Origin: Tildeniella torsiva UHER 1998/13D
GTDB taxonomy: Bacteria; Cyanobacteriota; Cyanobacteriia; Phormidesmidales; Phormidesmidaceae
Direction of reading: 5' to 3'
Assembly (NCBI GenBank): GCA_019358835.1
Contig: JAHHIH010000004.1
Location: forward strand, 300,069 to 364,068
Length of the DNA: 64,000 nt
Below are positions 53,547 to 62,946 of this stretch, piece after piece. How positions within the stretch are numbered: the stretch's first letter is position 1; the number at the start of each line of letters is the position of its first letter. The notes below the pieces were generated by a model, which saw only the letters and a list, made by a program, of their open reading frames with translations, made no database searches and was not told the origin of the DNA. The position numbers and the translations under genes were made by a program.

Positions 53547-55088
53547 CTATTCTTCTGAGGGTTCACCGTCAAGGCGACGGGGGATGCGATCGCACCCCTC
53601 CAATGTCTCAATCGCCTCTCCCCCAGCGGCCCCTAGCTCTTTGAATTTGCGGGTCGTCACCAACACCCGACTTTCTAAACAGCCCGCCGTCTGGTTAAAG
53701 GCTTTCACCGAGGCATCCAGCCCTCGGCGCAGCTTCACCATGTGGTTGGTGAGAATGGCCATGCGATCGTAAAGTTCGCGACCCAGAGCGCTGACCATTT
53801 GGGCATTTTCGGCCATTTTTTCGTGCCGCCAGCCGTAGGCGATCGCCTTCAGCAGCGCAATTAGCGTGGTTGGTGTGGCGAGAATCACGCTCTGGCTGAC
53901 ACCGTACTCAATCAATTGTGGATCGTGTTCTAACGCGGCGCTAAAGAAGGTTTCGCCGGGCAAAAACAGCACCGCAAACTCGGGGGAATTGTCGAACTGA
54001 TCCCAGTAGGCTTTGGCCCCAAGCTGGGTGAGGTGGGTGCGCACCTGGCGGGCGTGGGCTTGCAGTCGATCGCGTCGGGTCACCTCATCTGGTGCCTCTA
54101 GCGACTCCAAATAGCCTTGTAAGGGCGCTTTGGAATCCACAATGATCTGCCGCCCGTTGGGCAGTTTGATGATCATATCGGGGCGCAGCCGACCCGTTTC
54201 AGATTCTACGGAGGGCTGCTCAACAAAGTCGCAGTATTCGAGCATGCCCGCCATTTCGACCACCCGGCGCAGCTGCATTTCGCCCCAGCGGCCCCGCACC
54301 TGGGGTGCCCGCAGCGCCTTGACTAGGTTGGCGGTTTCGCCCTGGAGCTGGTTTTGGCTAATGGCCAGAGATTTGACCTGCTCGGTGAGGCTGGCGTAGG
54401 CCGAGACGCGATCGCGCTCCAGCGATTGCAGCTTGCTATCCACCTTATCTAGCGCGTCTTTTAGCGGGCTGACCAACGAATCGATCGCCTGCTGGCGCAG
54501 GTTGAGGCTGCCCTCGGCCTGGGTCTGAAAGCTCGACAGGGTGGCCTGGGCCAATTCTAAAAACGACTGGTTGTTGCGTTGCAGCGCATCCGCCGAGAGC
54601 GCCTGGAAGGTGTGGGCCAGTCGCTGCTGGGCCTGGTCGAGCAGGGCGACTTTTTCTTGAGTGGCGGTGTGGGCGTGGGCGAGCTGGGTTTGCAGCTCCG
54701 CCAGCTTGGCCCGCAGCAGGGAATTTTCTTGCTGGGTATGGGCCAGGTGGGTGGTGCGATCGCGCAGCACCTCCTCCAGTTCCCCTACCCGCACCAGCTG
54801 GGCCTCGGCAGTGGCGCGGCGGGCGGCTTCGTCGCGCAGCTCGTGGCGGCTGTAGTCGAGCTGGGCCTGCATATCTCGCTGCCCCGCCCGCTGCTCTTCG
54901 ATCTGCTGGTCTTTGTGGTGCAGCCGCTCGATCAGGCTGGCGCGATCGCCCGCCATCTCCGCCCTAGTGCGCTCTCGCACCGTTTGCAGACGGCTGGCAA
55001 ACAGCAGCGCTGTTACCCCCGCCCCCAGCACCACCCCCAACAAAATGCCCAGCCCAACCGCCATCGCCAGATCCCAACATAGGTGCAA
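53547..55088 (-). CDS. rmuC: DNA recombination protein RmuC
   Basis: 513 residues. One N-terminal membrane helix (about 9-30), a long coiled coil (about 35-215) and the RmuC nuclease-like core (about 265-470): VRGRWGEMQLRRVVEMAGM, PDMIIKLPNGRQIIVDSKAPL, EFAVLFLPGETFFSAAL. RmuC limits inversions at short repeats. Length and domain order are typical. Confidence 0.92.
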   Translation of the reverse strand: MHLCWDLAMAVGLGILLGVVLGAGVTALLFASRLQTVRERTRAEMAGDRASLIERLHHKDQQIEEQRAGQRDMQAQLDYSRHELRDEAARRATAEAQLVRVGELEEVLRDRTTHLAHTQQENSLLRAKLAELQTQLAHAHTATQEKVALLDQAQQRLAHTFQALSADALQRNNQSFLELAQATLSSFQTQAEGSLNLRQQAIDSLVSPLKDALDKVDSKLQSLERDRVSAYASLTEQVKSLAISQNQLQGETANLVKALRAPQVRGRWGEMQLRRVVEMAGMLEYCDFVEQPSVESETGRLRPDMIIKLPNGRQIIVDSKAPLQGYLESLEAPDEVTRRDRLQAHARQVRTHLTQLGAKAYWDQFDNSPEFAVLFLPGETFFSAALEHDPQLIEYGVSQSVILATPTTLIALLKAIAYGWRHEKMAENAQMVSALGRELYDRMAILTNHMVKLRRGLDASVKAFNQTAGCLESRVLVTTRKFKELGAAGGEAIETLEGCDRIPRRLDGEPSEE

Positions 55089-55244
55089 AGATACTACTGG
55101 ATTTTCGCCCCGTTAGACGGTCTGTGGTTCCTGCATAACCCGTAAATTAAGGTTTCCTTCCTCTCCTGGCAGAAAGGCTGAGGGTATCGTGAGACTGGGA
55201 TTTCAAAGCTTTTAGACCAAATACACCTATCTAAAGGGTAGAAA

Positions 55245-56569
55245 ATGGCACATCGCTGGGTTTTGTTCCGGGTACTATCCTGGGGCGGCGGCCTACTGTC
55301 GCTGGTGCTGGCTAGCGCGTCGGCACAGGCCGCTCCGCCCCCCGTTTTGACCGTTTCCAAGGCCAACATTGCCCTTGGGCTGCCCTCAGATGCTGTGGCA
55401 CCAACAGACTTGCCCCCGATAGATCTATCCGCCGCCTTTTTGGCCACTCTAGGTGCTGACGCAAGCCCGGCAGGGGTGGCCAGTCTAGACGCCTTCGCCG
55501 CCGCTGATTCAACCCTAGAATTTGCTGAAGTGCCCGGTGCAGACTCAGCCTTGTCCCCAACCGAGTTGCCCACAGCCGAGTTACCCACAGCCGAGTTATC
55601 CCCAACCGAGTTGCCCGCAACCAAGTTGTCCACAACTGAGATGCCCGCAGCCGGGGCATCTTCAGCCGGGTTGATGCCCCTGGTTTCTGCCGCAGTGGGT
55701 GCGCCGCCCCCCGCTCCCGAAGCTGATGTTGCGCCCCTAGCCCAAGTGCGCACTGCCCCTGACGGCGACGGCTGGGAATACGTGATCGAGCCTTACCTAT
55801 TCATACCGCTCAGCGTTCAGGCTACGGTGAACGTGTCTGGGGTGAGCAGTCGGCCTCGGCAGGGTTGGGGGATATTTTCAACCTCGATCGCGTTTTGGCT
55901 GGGGCGCTGCGCTTTGAAGCCCGCAACCCGCAGTATGGTTTCTTTACCGATCTCTCCTACGTCTATGCCCGCGAGGGCCGCAGCCTGACCAACTTTCCCC
56001 TACCCCAGCTGATCACCGACCCGCTGAGTCTGGTGTCCCCCGTGCCCATTCCCCCCGGCACGCCAGCCAGCGTCACCACCACCGCCAGCACCCGCACGAC
56101 CACCCTCGACCTGGGCGGGTTCTACCGGGTGGTAGATCAAACCCTGGGCAGCGGTGGCCCCTACCCCCGCCTGCTGGTGGATCCCCTGGCCGGCCTGCGG
56201 GTCATTTTCCTCAGCGGCTCGGTGGACTTTAGCAACATTGCGGTGGGGCCAGTGCCCTTGGGGGGGCGATCGCTGAGTCGGTCGGCCACCCTAGTGCAGC
56301 CCATCCTTGGTGTTCAGGCCAGTCTGGAGTTGTCGGATCGCTGGGCTGTGGGGCTGCGGGGCGACGTGGGGGGCTTTGGCATTGGGGCCGACGAAAACCT
56401 CAGCTGGAATATTTTGCTGGGCACCCGCTACCGCTTCAACTCTACCCTGGCGCTACAGCTGGCCTATCGGTTTACTGAATTGCGCTACCGCCAAGGCCAG
56501 GGCATCAACAGCTTTGGCTTGGCCCAGTCCCAAAATGGGTTTTGGGTAGGCCTCGACATCGACCTGTAG
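55245..56569 (+). pseudogene. Outer-membrane-barrel gene split by a one-base shift in a G run
   Basis: The first part starts at ATG 55245 with a signal peptide (AQA-APP), a low-complexity zone of five-residue units (PTELP, PTAEL, about 105-140) and a first barrel strand (YVIEPYLFIPLSVQATVNV). At 55867-55871 a run of five G changes the frame. Adding one G would join it to GDIFNLDRVLAGALRFEARN and the rest, which continues with barrel strands to VGLDIDL at 56569. Without that base the first frame ends at 55988 with non-coding-like residues. Either a real frameshift, a slippage-controlled gene or an assembly error. The barrel resembles cyanobacterial outer-membrane proteins of unknown function. 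Confidence 0.8.
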
Positions 56570-56586
56570 AGCTGGCCCTGGCGGCG

Positions 56587-56617
56587 GCGCTTCCTGTAGG
56601 TTACAGGAGGCGCTTTT
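56587..56617 (+). terminator. Intrinsic terminator after the barrel gene
   Basis: Stem GCGCTTCCTGTA / TACAGGAGGCGC (one G-T pair), loop GGT, then TTTT. Its right arm contains a GGAGG that could be mistaken for a ribosome site for a TTG at 56616. Confidence 0.85.
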
Positions 56618-56633
56618 GCTATACCTATTGGAT

Positions 56634-57134
56634 ATGACCTCTTCTCCGCCTTGCCCCACCCTCGACATTCGCCCCGCCACCCCCGCCGATGTGCCCACCC
56701 TGGTGGCTCTAATCAACGCCCTGGCCGACTATGAAAAGCTGGCCCATGAGGTTACGGGTCGCCCAGAGGATCTGAAGATGGCGCTGTTTGGCGATCGCCC
56801 CTACGCCGAAGCCCTACTCGCCTGGGTAGACAACCAGCCCGCAGGCATGGCCCTGTTCTTCCACAACTTTTCGACCTTTTTAATGAAGCCCGGCATTTAC
56901 CTAGAAGACATCTTTGTGTACCCCGACTACCGCCGCCAGGGCATTGGCAAAGCACTGCTGGTGCACCTCGGCAAGCTGGCCCTAGAGCGCGGCTGCGGCC
57001 GCTTTGAGTGGAGCGTACTCGACTGGAACACCCCCGCGATCGAGTTCTACCAGAGCATGGGAGCCGAGATTAAGCCCGAGTGGCAGACTTGCCGGGTGAC
57101 GGGGGCGGCGCTGGCGGCGTTTGGGGAGATGTAG
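56634..57134 (+). CDS. GNAT-family N-acetyltransferase
   Basis: 166 residues from ATG at 56634. The acetyl-CoA loop is YPDYRRQGIGKALL (about 99-112), preceded by IYLEDIFV, with RFEWSVLDWNTPAIEFYQSMGAE after. This matches the diamine/spermidine acetyltransferase-like subgroup common in bacteria (SSAT-like), but the substrate is not certain. The TTG six codons upstream lies within the terminator and is rejected as a start. Confidence 0.88.
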   Translation: MTSSPPCPTLDIRPATPADVPTLVALINALADYEKLAHEVTGRPEDLKMALFGDRPYAEALLAWVDNQPAGMALFFHNFSTFLMKPGIYLEDIFVYPDYRRQGIGKALLVHLGKLALERGCGRFEWSVLDWNTPAIEFYQSMGAEIKPEWQTCRVTGAALAAFGEM

Positions 57135-57155
57135 AAAATCAAGTTCTCAATTTTA

Positions 57156-57207
57156 AGTTTTGAGTTTTGAATTTCTGATGCTGGGCGTGAATTCAAAACT
57201 CAAAACT
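57156..57207. repeat. Perfect 18-bp inverted repeat
   Basis: AGTTTTGAGTTTTGAATT (57156-57173) and its exact complement (57190-57207), loop 16 bases. A further partial copy (ACTCAAAACTT) follows at 57212. C-rich DNA comes next. It may be a miniature repeat element or hairpin, lying before the amidase gene. Confidence 0.85.
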
Positions 57208-57289
57208 AAACACTCAAAACTTTCTCCGACTCCCCTTCCCCATTTCATAGGTATGATTCTGGCCAGAGAGTCTAAGAATTCGGTTCTAT

Positions 57290-58648
57290 ATGGCACAGAT
57301 TTTTATCTCGGCGGGCCACGGCGGCTATGAGGAGGGGGTGTTAGACCCCGGTGCCGTGCTGCCCAACACTACCGAAGCGGCGGAGATGATTCAGATTCGC
57401 GATCTGGTGGTGGCTGAGCTCAGGTCACGCAATCTGGCGGTGCTGTCTGTGCCCGATGATCTCAGCGCCGCCCAAACCCTGGCCTGGATCAACGCCCGCT
57501 GTCGCGCCGAAGATGTGGCCCTGGAAATTCATGCTGGGGTCTTTAGCGACCCGGCGGTGCGGGGTTCGGCGGTGTTTTACATTGCTAAGAACGACACGCG
57601 CCGTACCCATGCCGAGATTGTGCTGCTGGCTCTGCTGCGCCGCATCCCCCAGGTGCCTAGCCGGGGCGTCAAGCCCGACACCGAATCGCCGACCGGGATG
57701 CTGCCCTTTTGCCGCAACCTGGGATGCCCCTCGCTGCTGATGGAGGTGGGCTATCTGAGCAATCCCCAAGATTTGGCCGTGATTCAGCGGCAGCGTCGCG
57801 ATGTGGCCCTGGGCATTGCCGACGGGCTGGCCTCCTGGAGCCGGGCGGTGGGCAGCGGCACCCCCATCGCGCCGGGGGACAACCTACCCGAAATTCGCAT
57901 CAACCTCAACGGCGGCATCTATCCCGAGACCGGCATCATCGTCAACGGCAACGCCTACGTGCCCATCGATATTGCCGACCTGCTGGGGGTAGATGCGACC
58001 ACCTCCCCCAATATCACCCGCGTGCGCTACGCCAACGTGGTCTACATCAAAGCGGTGGATCTGCAAAACTACAACGTGACGGTGACCTGGGATGCGCCGG
58101 GCCGCACGATTCGGCTGCGATCGCGCACGGGTGCCCAGTTCTGCCCCGGCTCTATGGATCGCATCATGGGCATCGGCAGCACGTCAGATACGCAGCTGGC
58201 CCTGTTTTTGCAGAGTGTCAACCCAGGTGCCGTCAACACCTACCGCGACCTGCCTAAGCTCTATCGCGAAGAAGCGGCGATCGAGGGGGTCAACCACGAC
58301 ATTGCCTTTTGCCAGATGCTGGTCGAAACCAACTCCCTCAACTTTGGCGGCACCATCAACCCGGCCCAAAACAACTTTGGCGGCATTGGCTCGCCCACGG
58401 GCGGGCCAGAGGGGTCATCGTTCCCCAGCGCGCGGGTGGGGGTGCGGGCGCAAATTCAGCACCTCAAGGCCTACGGTAGCCTCGACCCCCTGGTACAGCG
58501 CCAGGTTGATCCCCGTTTTCTGTTTGTGGTGCGGGGAATTGCGCCCCTGGTGGATCAGCTCAGCGGTCGCTGGAGCGCTGACCCCGAGTATGGCCGCAAA
58601 ATTATGGCCTTTCTGCGAAGGCTCTACGAGCCGATCGTGCCGCCCTAG
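57290..58648 (+). CDS. N-acetylmuramoyl-L-alanine amidase with glucosaminidase-like C-terminus
   Basis: 452 residues. Amidase_3 domain (about 1-185): ISAGHGG with zinc His, EIHAG with His and LLMEVGYLSNPQD with Glu. A middle beta domain (about 200-280: EIRINLNGGIYPETGIIVNG, VNGNAYVPIDIADLLG) resembles copper-amine-oxidase-N-like modules. The final domain (about 290-450) looks like a glucosaminidase: GVNHDIAFCQMLVETNSLNF. No signal peptide is seen, which is odd for a wall enzyme; the start MAQIFISAGHGG begins right at the fold. It is followed by a SpoIID-like gene. Confidence 0.85.
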   Translation: MAQIFISAGHGGYEEGVLDPGAVLPNTTEAAEMIQIRDLVVAELRSRNLAVLSVPDDLSAAQTLAWINARCRAEDVALEIHAGVFSDPAVRGSAVFYIAKNDTRRTHAEIVLLALLRRIPQVPSRGVKPDTESPTGMLPFCRNLGCPSLLMEVGYLSNPQDLAVIQRQRRDVALGIADGLASWSRAVGSGTPIAPGDNLPEIRINLNGGIYPETGIIVNGNAYVPIDIADLLGVDATTSPNITRVRYANVVYIKAVDLQNYNVTVTWDAPGRTIRLRSRTGAQFCPGSMDRIMGIGSTSDTQLALFLQSVNPGAVNTYRDLPKLYREEAAIEGVNHDIAFCQMLVETNSLNFGGTINPAQNNFGGIGSPTGGPEGSSFPSARVGVRAQIQHLKAYGSLDPLVQRQVDPRFLFVVRGIAPLVDQLSGRWSADPEYGRKIMAFLRRLYEPIVPP

Positions 58649-58807
58649 GCAACCACTTTGACCGCTGTCCCTCAGGGGGCAACCTTCGGCATGCAGGGAA
58701 GTCATAGGGATGTATTGGATCCTAATGTGCCGGGCCGAGCCATCGGTGATACCGTGAAAAGCACTGTCCGGTACTCGCATAAGTTCTTTTACCTTCTGCC
58801 TCAACCG

Positions 58808-60025
58808 ATGACTCAACTTCGCCAATCCCTCATTTTTGGGCTGCTGCTCAGCCGTGCCCTTGGCCTTCTCAAGCACGGTCTTAGCCTGTCAGTGGTGTGG
58901 TGGTTGGCCACGCTGCCGGCCCAGGCGCTGGTCGAAATGCGGGTAGCGGTAGGCGATCGCCTCAATCAGGCGGTGGTGGGCAGCTCCACCCCAGCGGTGG
59001 TCAAAAACGGCGCGGGCCAGGGGGTGGGCCAAATTCCCCAGGGGCGATCGGTCACCGTGACTCCCCAAGGGGGCGGGCTAAAATTAGCTGACTGGCAGGG
59101 GCAGGCCTTTTGGGTAGAGCCGACCGGCGGCGGCTACGTGTTCATCAATGACAAATGGTATCGGGGCCGGGTGCTGGTAGTGCCTATCGAGGGCAAGGTG
59201 ACCGCCGTCAACTGGGTGGATCTCGAAGCCTATCTCTACGGTGTCGTCGGCGGCGAAATGCCCGCTAGCTGGCCACAGGAGGCGCTCAAGGCCCAGGCGG
59301 TAGCGGCCCGCTCCTACGCGCTTTATCGGCGCGATCGCACCCAGGGCGACCTGTTTGATGTGGGGGGCACCACGGCTCACCAGGTCTATGGGGGGCTAGC
59401 TGCCGAGGCTCCCTCGGTGCAGGCTGCGGTCAACGCCACCCAGGGCCAGGTGCTGACCTACGGGGGCCGGGTGATTGAGGCGGTGTTCCACTCCTCCTCC
59501 GGCGGCTACACCGAAAATTCTGAAGATATTTGGCAGCGCGCGACTCCCTACCTGCGCGGCGTGGCCGACTATGACCAAGAGGCCCCCGTGTTTCAGTGGT
59601 CTGAGACCTTTTCGACCCAGCAGGTGGCGCAGCGCATTACCGGCATTGGCCGCCTGACGGGGGTTGTCACCGAGCGTGCCACGCCCCACGGGCGCATTGC
59701 GTTGATTCGGCTCCAGGGCACCCAGGGCAGCCGCACCATGACGGGCACCGAGCTGCGCCAGGCGCTGGGGCTGCGCAGCTCGCTGTGTTCTCTGACCCTG
59801 GCGGGCGATATCCTACGGGTTGACGGGCGCGGCTACGGCCACGGCCTGGGTATGAGCCAGTGGGGGGCGCGCGGGCTGGCCACCCGTGGCCAAAACTATC
59901 AGCAAATTTTGCTCCACTATTACCAGGGTACGGCCCTCTCGAACCTGCGAGTGGCTACCACCGCCAAGCAGGATGTGCCGCTGCTGCTAAATTCCAAAGC
60001 GCTTCAACCCGGTTTGGCCCGCTAG
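58808..60025 (+). CDS. SpoIID/LytB-domain cell-wall protein
   Basis: 405 residues from ATG at 58808. A signal peptide (about 1-41, ending LPAQA-LVE) precedes an SH3-like beta region and a SpoIID domain: LEAYLYGVVGGEMPASWPQE with catalytic Glu, ALKAQAVAARSYAL, VFHSSSGGYTENSEDIW and GRGYGHGLGMSQWGARGLA. SpoIID is a lytic transglycosylase-like enzyme that acts on peptidoglycan after amidases have removed side chains. The adjacent amidase gene, 159 bp upstream, is thus a natural partner. The frame is open to 58658, but the upstream codons look non-coding. Confidence 0.9.
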   Translation: MTQLRQSLIFGLLLSRALGLLKHGLSLSVVWWLATLPAQALVEMRVAVGDRLNQAVVGSSTPAVVKNGAGQGVGQIPQGRSVTVTPQGGGLKLADWQGQAFWVEPTGGGYVFINDKWYRGRVLVVPIEGKVTAVNWVDLEAYLYGVVGGEMPASWPQEALKAQAVAARSYALYRRDRTQGDLFDVGGTTAHQVYGGLAAEAPSVQAAVNATQGQVLTYGGRVIEAVFHSSSGGYTENSEDIWQRATPYLRGVADYDQEAPVFQWSETFSTQQVAQRITGIGRLTGVVTERATPHGRIALIRLQGTQGSRTMTGTELRQALGLRSSLCSLTLAGDILRVDGRGYGHGLGMSQWGARGLATRGQNYQQILLHYYQGTALSNLRVATTAKQDVPLLLNSKALQPGLAR

Positions 60026-60084
60026 AACTGCGGCAGTAGAGGTTGCGATCGCGCCCAGGGATATGCTAAATTCGACCTCTGCAA

Positions 60085-60158
60085 GGACGTATAGCTCAGT
60101 TGGTTAGAGCACCACGTTGACATCGTGGGGGTCACTGGTTCGAGTCCAGTTACGTCCA
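60085..60158 (+). tRNA. tRNA-Val(GAC)
   Basis: 74 bases. Acceptor GGACGTA / TACGTCC plus discriminator A, D arm with AGTTGGTTAGA, anticodon stem CCACG/CGTGG with loop TTGACAT (anticodon GAC, 60119-60121), T arm ACTGG-TTCGAGT-CCAGT. CCA is not encoded. Base composition falls after this gene, as at the left edge of an island. Confidence 0.96.
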
Positions 60159-60325
60159 TTCCCTGAAAGGCTTATTTGGCAAGTGTTTTAGAGCTTGTCG
60201 ATATGGCATGTACTACATAGCAAAAAAGTCCACCGCCATTCTCAAGAAGCGGTTTAGGTTTTGCTGGAGCCTAGACAACTCGTAACTCGGCTAGGAGCCG
60301 CGATCGCACGGCTGATGACTGTAGT

Positions 60326-60652
60326 TTGCTTCGTACGATCGAACATGAACGGCTTAAGGGCGTTTGGCAACGGCTCTCTACAGAGGCTGAGGGCTGCACT
60401 GATATCGACAAGCTGGTTAAGCTCACTACGGCAATGCACCGCAATAGTGAACTGAGACAGCGTTTGCATGGCCTGGAGCAGTCGAAACAGGATTTGGCTG
60501 ACCAGAAGTTAGCTGACTCCATCGATCAGTTTGTAGGGTATCTGGTGGGGAGACTGTCTCCCAGTGCCTTCCAAGAACTGATGGAAATTATTGGCGATGA
60601 GGCAGGGGATGAGAACCTACCTGCGATCGCTGTGTCTGCTGAGGTGGTTTAG
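60326..60652 (+). CDS. Small hypothetical protein, uncertain start
   Basis: 108 residues if the TTG at 60326 is used; the frame stays open back to a stop at 60272. No ATG, no ribosome site. The product is helical (MHRNSELRQRLHGLEQSKQDL) with an acidic end. It may be a remnant of a longer gene or a fragment left by island insertion. No recognised family. Confidence 0.4.
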   Translation: MLRTIEHERLKGVWQRLSTEAEGCTDIDKLVKLTTAMHRNSELRQRLHGLEQSKQDLADQKLADSIDQFVGYLVGRLSPSAFQELMEIIGDEAGDENLPAIAVSAEVV

Positions 60653-60781
60653 TTCAAAACTTTGGTTAACCAGTGAAGCTGTAGTGAAAGTTTGCCCTAA
60701 CGGCTAGAAACTTCCCGGTGATGGTGGTCATTCTTAGAAGAGTTGGGGAATGGTCTTTTTATAGCTGTTTATGAAAATTAA

Positions 60782-61219
60782 GTGATGACCCTCAAGAGTC
60801 TAGGGGTATTGGGTATAGTTGCCTGCTTAGCATTCCTAGTCTTTCAGGGGAACTGGGTGGGATTACTATGCGGCTTCCTTATCATTGCGTTGATGAGGTT
60901 AACAAAGCTTTCACCACCGCTACCGCCGCCACCACCGCTACCGCCACCGCGACCAATAAAGCCATCCAAAAAAGCTATGGCAATTCTAGATGTTGTTACC
61001 GGCATGACAGCAGCTCCAAGAAGTGACTTTTCTAAGTCGATTCCTATAATGACTCTTAAGGATGGAGCTGTAGTTAGAACTTGGAAAAATCTAGTTGGCT
61101 ATGACCATGTGTTCTTGTCAGATTCAGAGGGAAATATCATCTATGGGGGGTTTGTCGGCTGGATTCACTGCAAGGATCTACAAAATGCGATCGCGCAAAT
61201 TCGACGTGAATTAACTTAA
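60782..61219 (+). CDS. Small membrane protein with Pro-rich linker, unknown
   Basis: 145 residues; GTG at 60782 or ATG at 60785. Two hydrophobic segments (about 5-22, 26-44), then a proline-rich stretch with five-P run and a soluble domain of about 80 residues (KSIPIMTLKDGAVVRTWKNL, YDHVFLSDSEGNIIYGGFVG). The last helix (LQNAIAQIRREL) is amphipathic. AT-rich island DNA. No recognised family. Confidence 0.5.
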   Translation: MMTLKSLGVLGIVACLAFLVFQGNWVGLLCGFLIIALMRLTKLSPPLPPPPPLPPPRPIKPSKKAMAILDVVTGMTAAPRSDFSKSIPIMTLKDGAVVRTWKNLVGYDHVFLSDSEGNIIYGGFVGWIHCKDLQNAIAQIRRELT

Positions 61220-61252
61220 AAATTTAACTTAGTATTTATAGAAATCACAAAA

Positions 61253-61837
61253 ATGATTGAATTTAGCTGTCGTCAGTGTGGAAAAGAATTAAAGGTAGAT
61301 CACTCAAAAGCAGGATTACGGGGAAAGTGCCCTCGCTGTTCTTCTATAATTATTGTCCCGGAGGCTTCGAATTCCGCAAATGAGCCTATTTTTGTAGATG
61401 ATGACAATTTCTTCTCAGACAATGATCTGAACAAACTATACAAACAATTTACCAAAAAATTTGAGAAATATATTTATGGGTTTCGCATAACAACTGAAAA
61501 GCGGGGCGACCGTGCTAGGTTTGAGCTTGCCACTGGCGACAAAAGATCTCAGCTTGTTTGGCTGTTTGACTTCAAGGATAACGCTGGTGAAGGCTTTTTG
61601 GGAATTTATAGCATTGTTGGAAAAATTAGACTAATGGAATCGGCAGTCCGCGCTTTACAAAGTGTGGATGCGTTTGGCCCTTATGGCATAAGTTTGGACG
61701 AAGACAATCAGTTAATACTTACAACAATTGCTAAAATCAAAAATCTCGATCAGGAAAGTTTTGATAGTAGTGTGGTAATGATCGCAACAAAAGCTGACGA
61801 ACTAGAAGAGGCTATATTTGGTGTTGATAAACTCTAA
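61253..61837 (+). CDS. Zinc-ribbon protein, unknown
   Basis: 194 residues. The N-terminus is a zinc ribbon: C6-x2-C9 and C26-x2-C29 (FSCRQCGKELKV, GKCPRCSS). After an acidic linker, a domain with LYKQFTKKFEKYIYGFR and RSQLVWLFDFKDNAG has no known match. The next gene starts within its last codons, so the two are translated together. AT-rich. Confidence 0.6.
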   Translation: MIEFSCRQCGKELKVDHSKAGLRGKCPRCSSIIIVPEASNSANEPIFVDDDNFFSDNDLNKLYKQFTKKFEKYIYGFRITTEKRGDRARFELATGDKRSQLVWLFDFKDNAGEGFLGIYSIVGKIRLMESAVRALQSVDAFGPYGISLDEDNQLILTTIAKIKNLDQESFDSSVVMIATKADELEEAIFGVDKL

Positions 61838-62618
61838 TCAATTGGCTTCAGAAATGAATGATGATTATGAGTCAAAGATTTTAGCGAATGTAATTTGTCG
61901 ATATTTGAATGAAAGAGAACCCGTAAAAGAGGCAGATATAAGTCGTATTGAATTAAGCTTAGACGATACCGTGTGGGGATTCGCTGTAAATTTTTATAAT
62001 GAGAGTGGGCATAAAGCAGATTTTACAAAAATTAGAAACATAGTTGACTATTGGATTAAATTAAAAAAGGAAGAGTTGATACGGGCAGAAACAGTGAGTG
62101 CTTCCTTGCAAAAGCCTGAGACTTCCCCTGACTGCACTAGTGAGAAACTTGATTTACCTCGCAAGTTGAGTCATTCAGATAATCAGCAGAAGAAATTCCC
62201 TCAAAATAGCTCAAAAGAAATTCCAAAGAATTTCGATGAGAATAAGGAAAGAGCAAGTATCCTTAACAAATTTGCAAAATTAGTAAGTGAACAGCTTAAG
62301 GTAGATCAGGATCTGGTATCTCTAGACACAAATTTATCTGATTATCCAAGAGTAGTTGATCTGGATTTCTGTGAACTCGTGATGGCTGTGGAGGAAGAAT
62401 TTGAGATTGAGATAGATGATGCCGAATTTGAAAATAGATTAGGCATTCTTGATTTAGGTATGGGCTACCTATATCCTGACTTTGTTGGCTTTAGAATATC
62501 CTTTTGGGGTAAAAAACCCAAAAAGCGTACTGAAAAACCTTCACCATCTGAATTGAAATCAAAATGCGTGATGGTCAAAAATTTTGTTGATTTGATTTAT
62601 GAGAAGCTTTACGTTTAG
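61818..62618 (+). CDS. Protein with C-terminal acyl-carrier-like domain lacking the Ser, unknown
   Basis: 266 residues from a TTG at 61818, overlapping the zinc-ribbon gene; ATG at 61854 is an alternative. Residues about 1-95 are helical and unknown; about 95-150 are polar linker. From about 150 the chain follows the acyl carrier protein order: FAKLVSEQLKVDQDLV, DLDFCELVMAVEEEFEIEI, VKNFVDLIYEKL. In ACPs the second reads [20 protein letters not shown]; here the attachment Ser is Asp, so no phosphopantetheine can be attached. It may be a carrier-like adaptor. AT-rich. Confidence 0.6.
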   Translation: MVLINSNQLASEMNDDYESKILANVICRYLNEREPVKEADISRIELSLDDTVWGFAVNFYNESGHKADFTKIRNIVDYWIKLKKEELIRAETVSASLQKPETSPDCTSEKLDLPRKLSHSDNQQKKFPQNSSKEIPKNFDENKERASILNKFAKLVSEQLKVDQDLVSLDTNLSDYPRVVDLDFCELVMAVEEEFEIEIDDAEFENRLGILDLGMGYLYPDFVGFRISFWGKKPKKRTEKPSPSELKSKCVMVKNFVDLIYEKLYV

Positions 62619-62646
62619 CAAATCAGCGAAGAGGTTATTTAGCAAT

Positions 62647-62946
62647 TTACTGCATCTCTTGATGCTTAGAGTCTTCCTTGAGGATAATAGTCACACAGAA
62701 AAAATATACAAGAAGAAGTAAAATTCCCAAGGCAATTAGAATCAATCCTGCTATTCTTCCCCAAGTAACCATAAGTATAAGCTCGACAATTAGCAGGACT
62801 AAACCTGCAAATCCTCGGCCAGTATAACCGTCGTCAAACCCCTCTAACGCTTGAGGAAATTTATATTCAACTGAACCGCACCCTACTAAAGCGAGTGACA
62901 TTAGAAGAACGCATACAAAGCTGGGAAGATGTTTTTTGAGGTTCAT
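62647..62946 (-). CDS. Small lipoprotein with two membrane helices
   Basis: 99 residues. A lipobox signal (SLALVGCG, Cys about 23) precedes a short soluble segment and two hydrophobic helices (about 48-65, 67-90). Start ATG at 62946 overlaps the LRAT-like gene by four bases. A partner role for that gene is inferred from the overlap. Confidence 0.6.
   Translation of the reverse strand: MNLKKHLPSFVCVLLMSLALVGCGSVEYKFPQALEGFDDGYTGRGFAGLVLLIVELILMVTWGRIAGLILIALGILLLLVYFFCVTIILKEDSKHQEMQ

Noticed and set aside
56605..56618. GGAGG with a TTG start for the GNAT gene
   Set aside because: The GGAGG is the right arm of a terminator hairpin; the ATG at 56634 fits the family start better.
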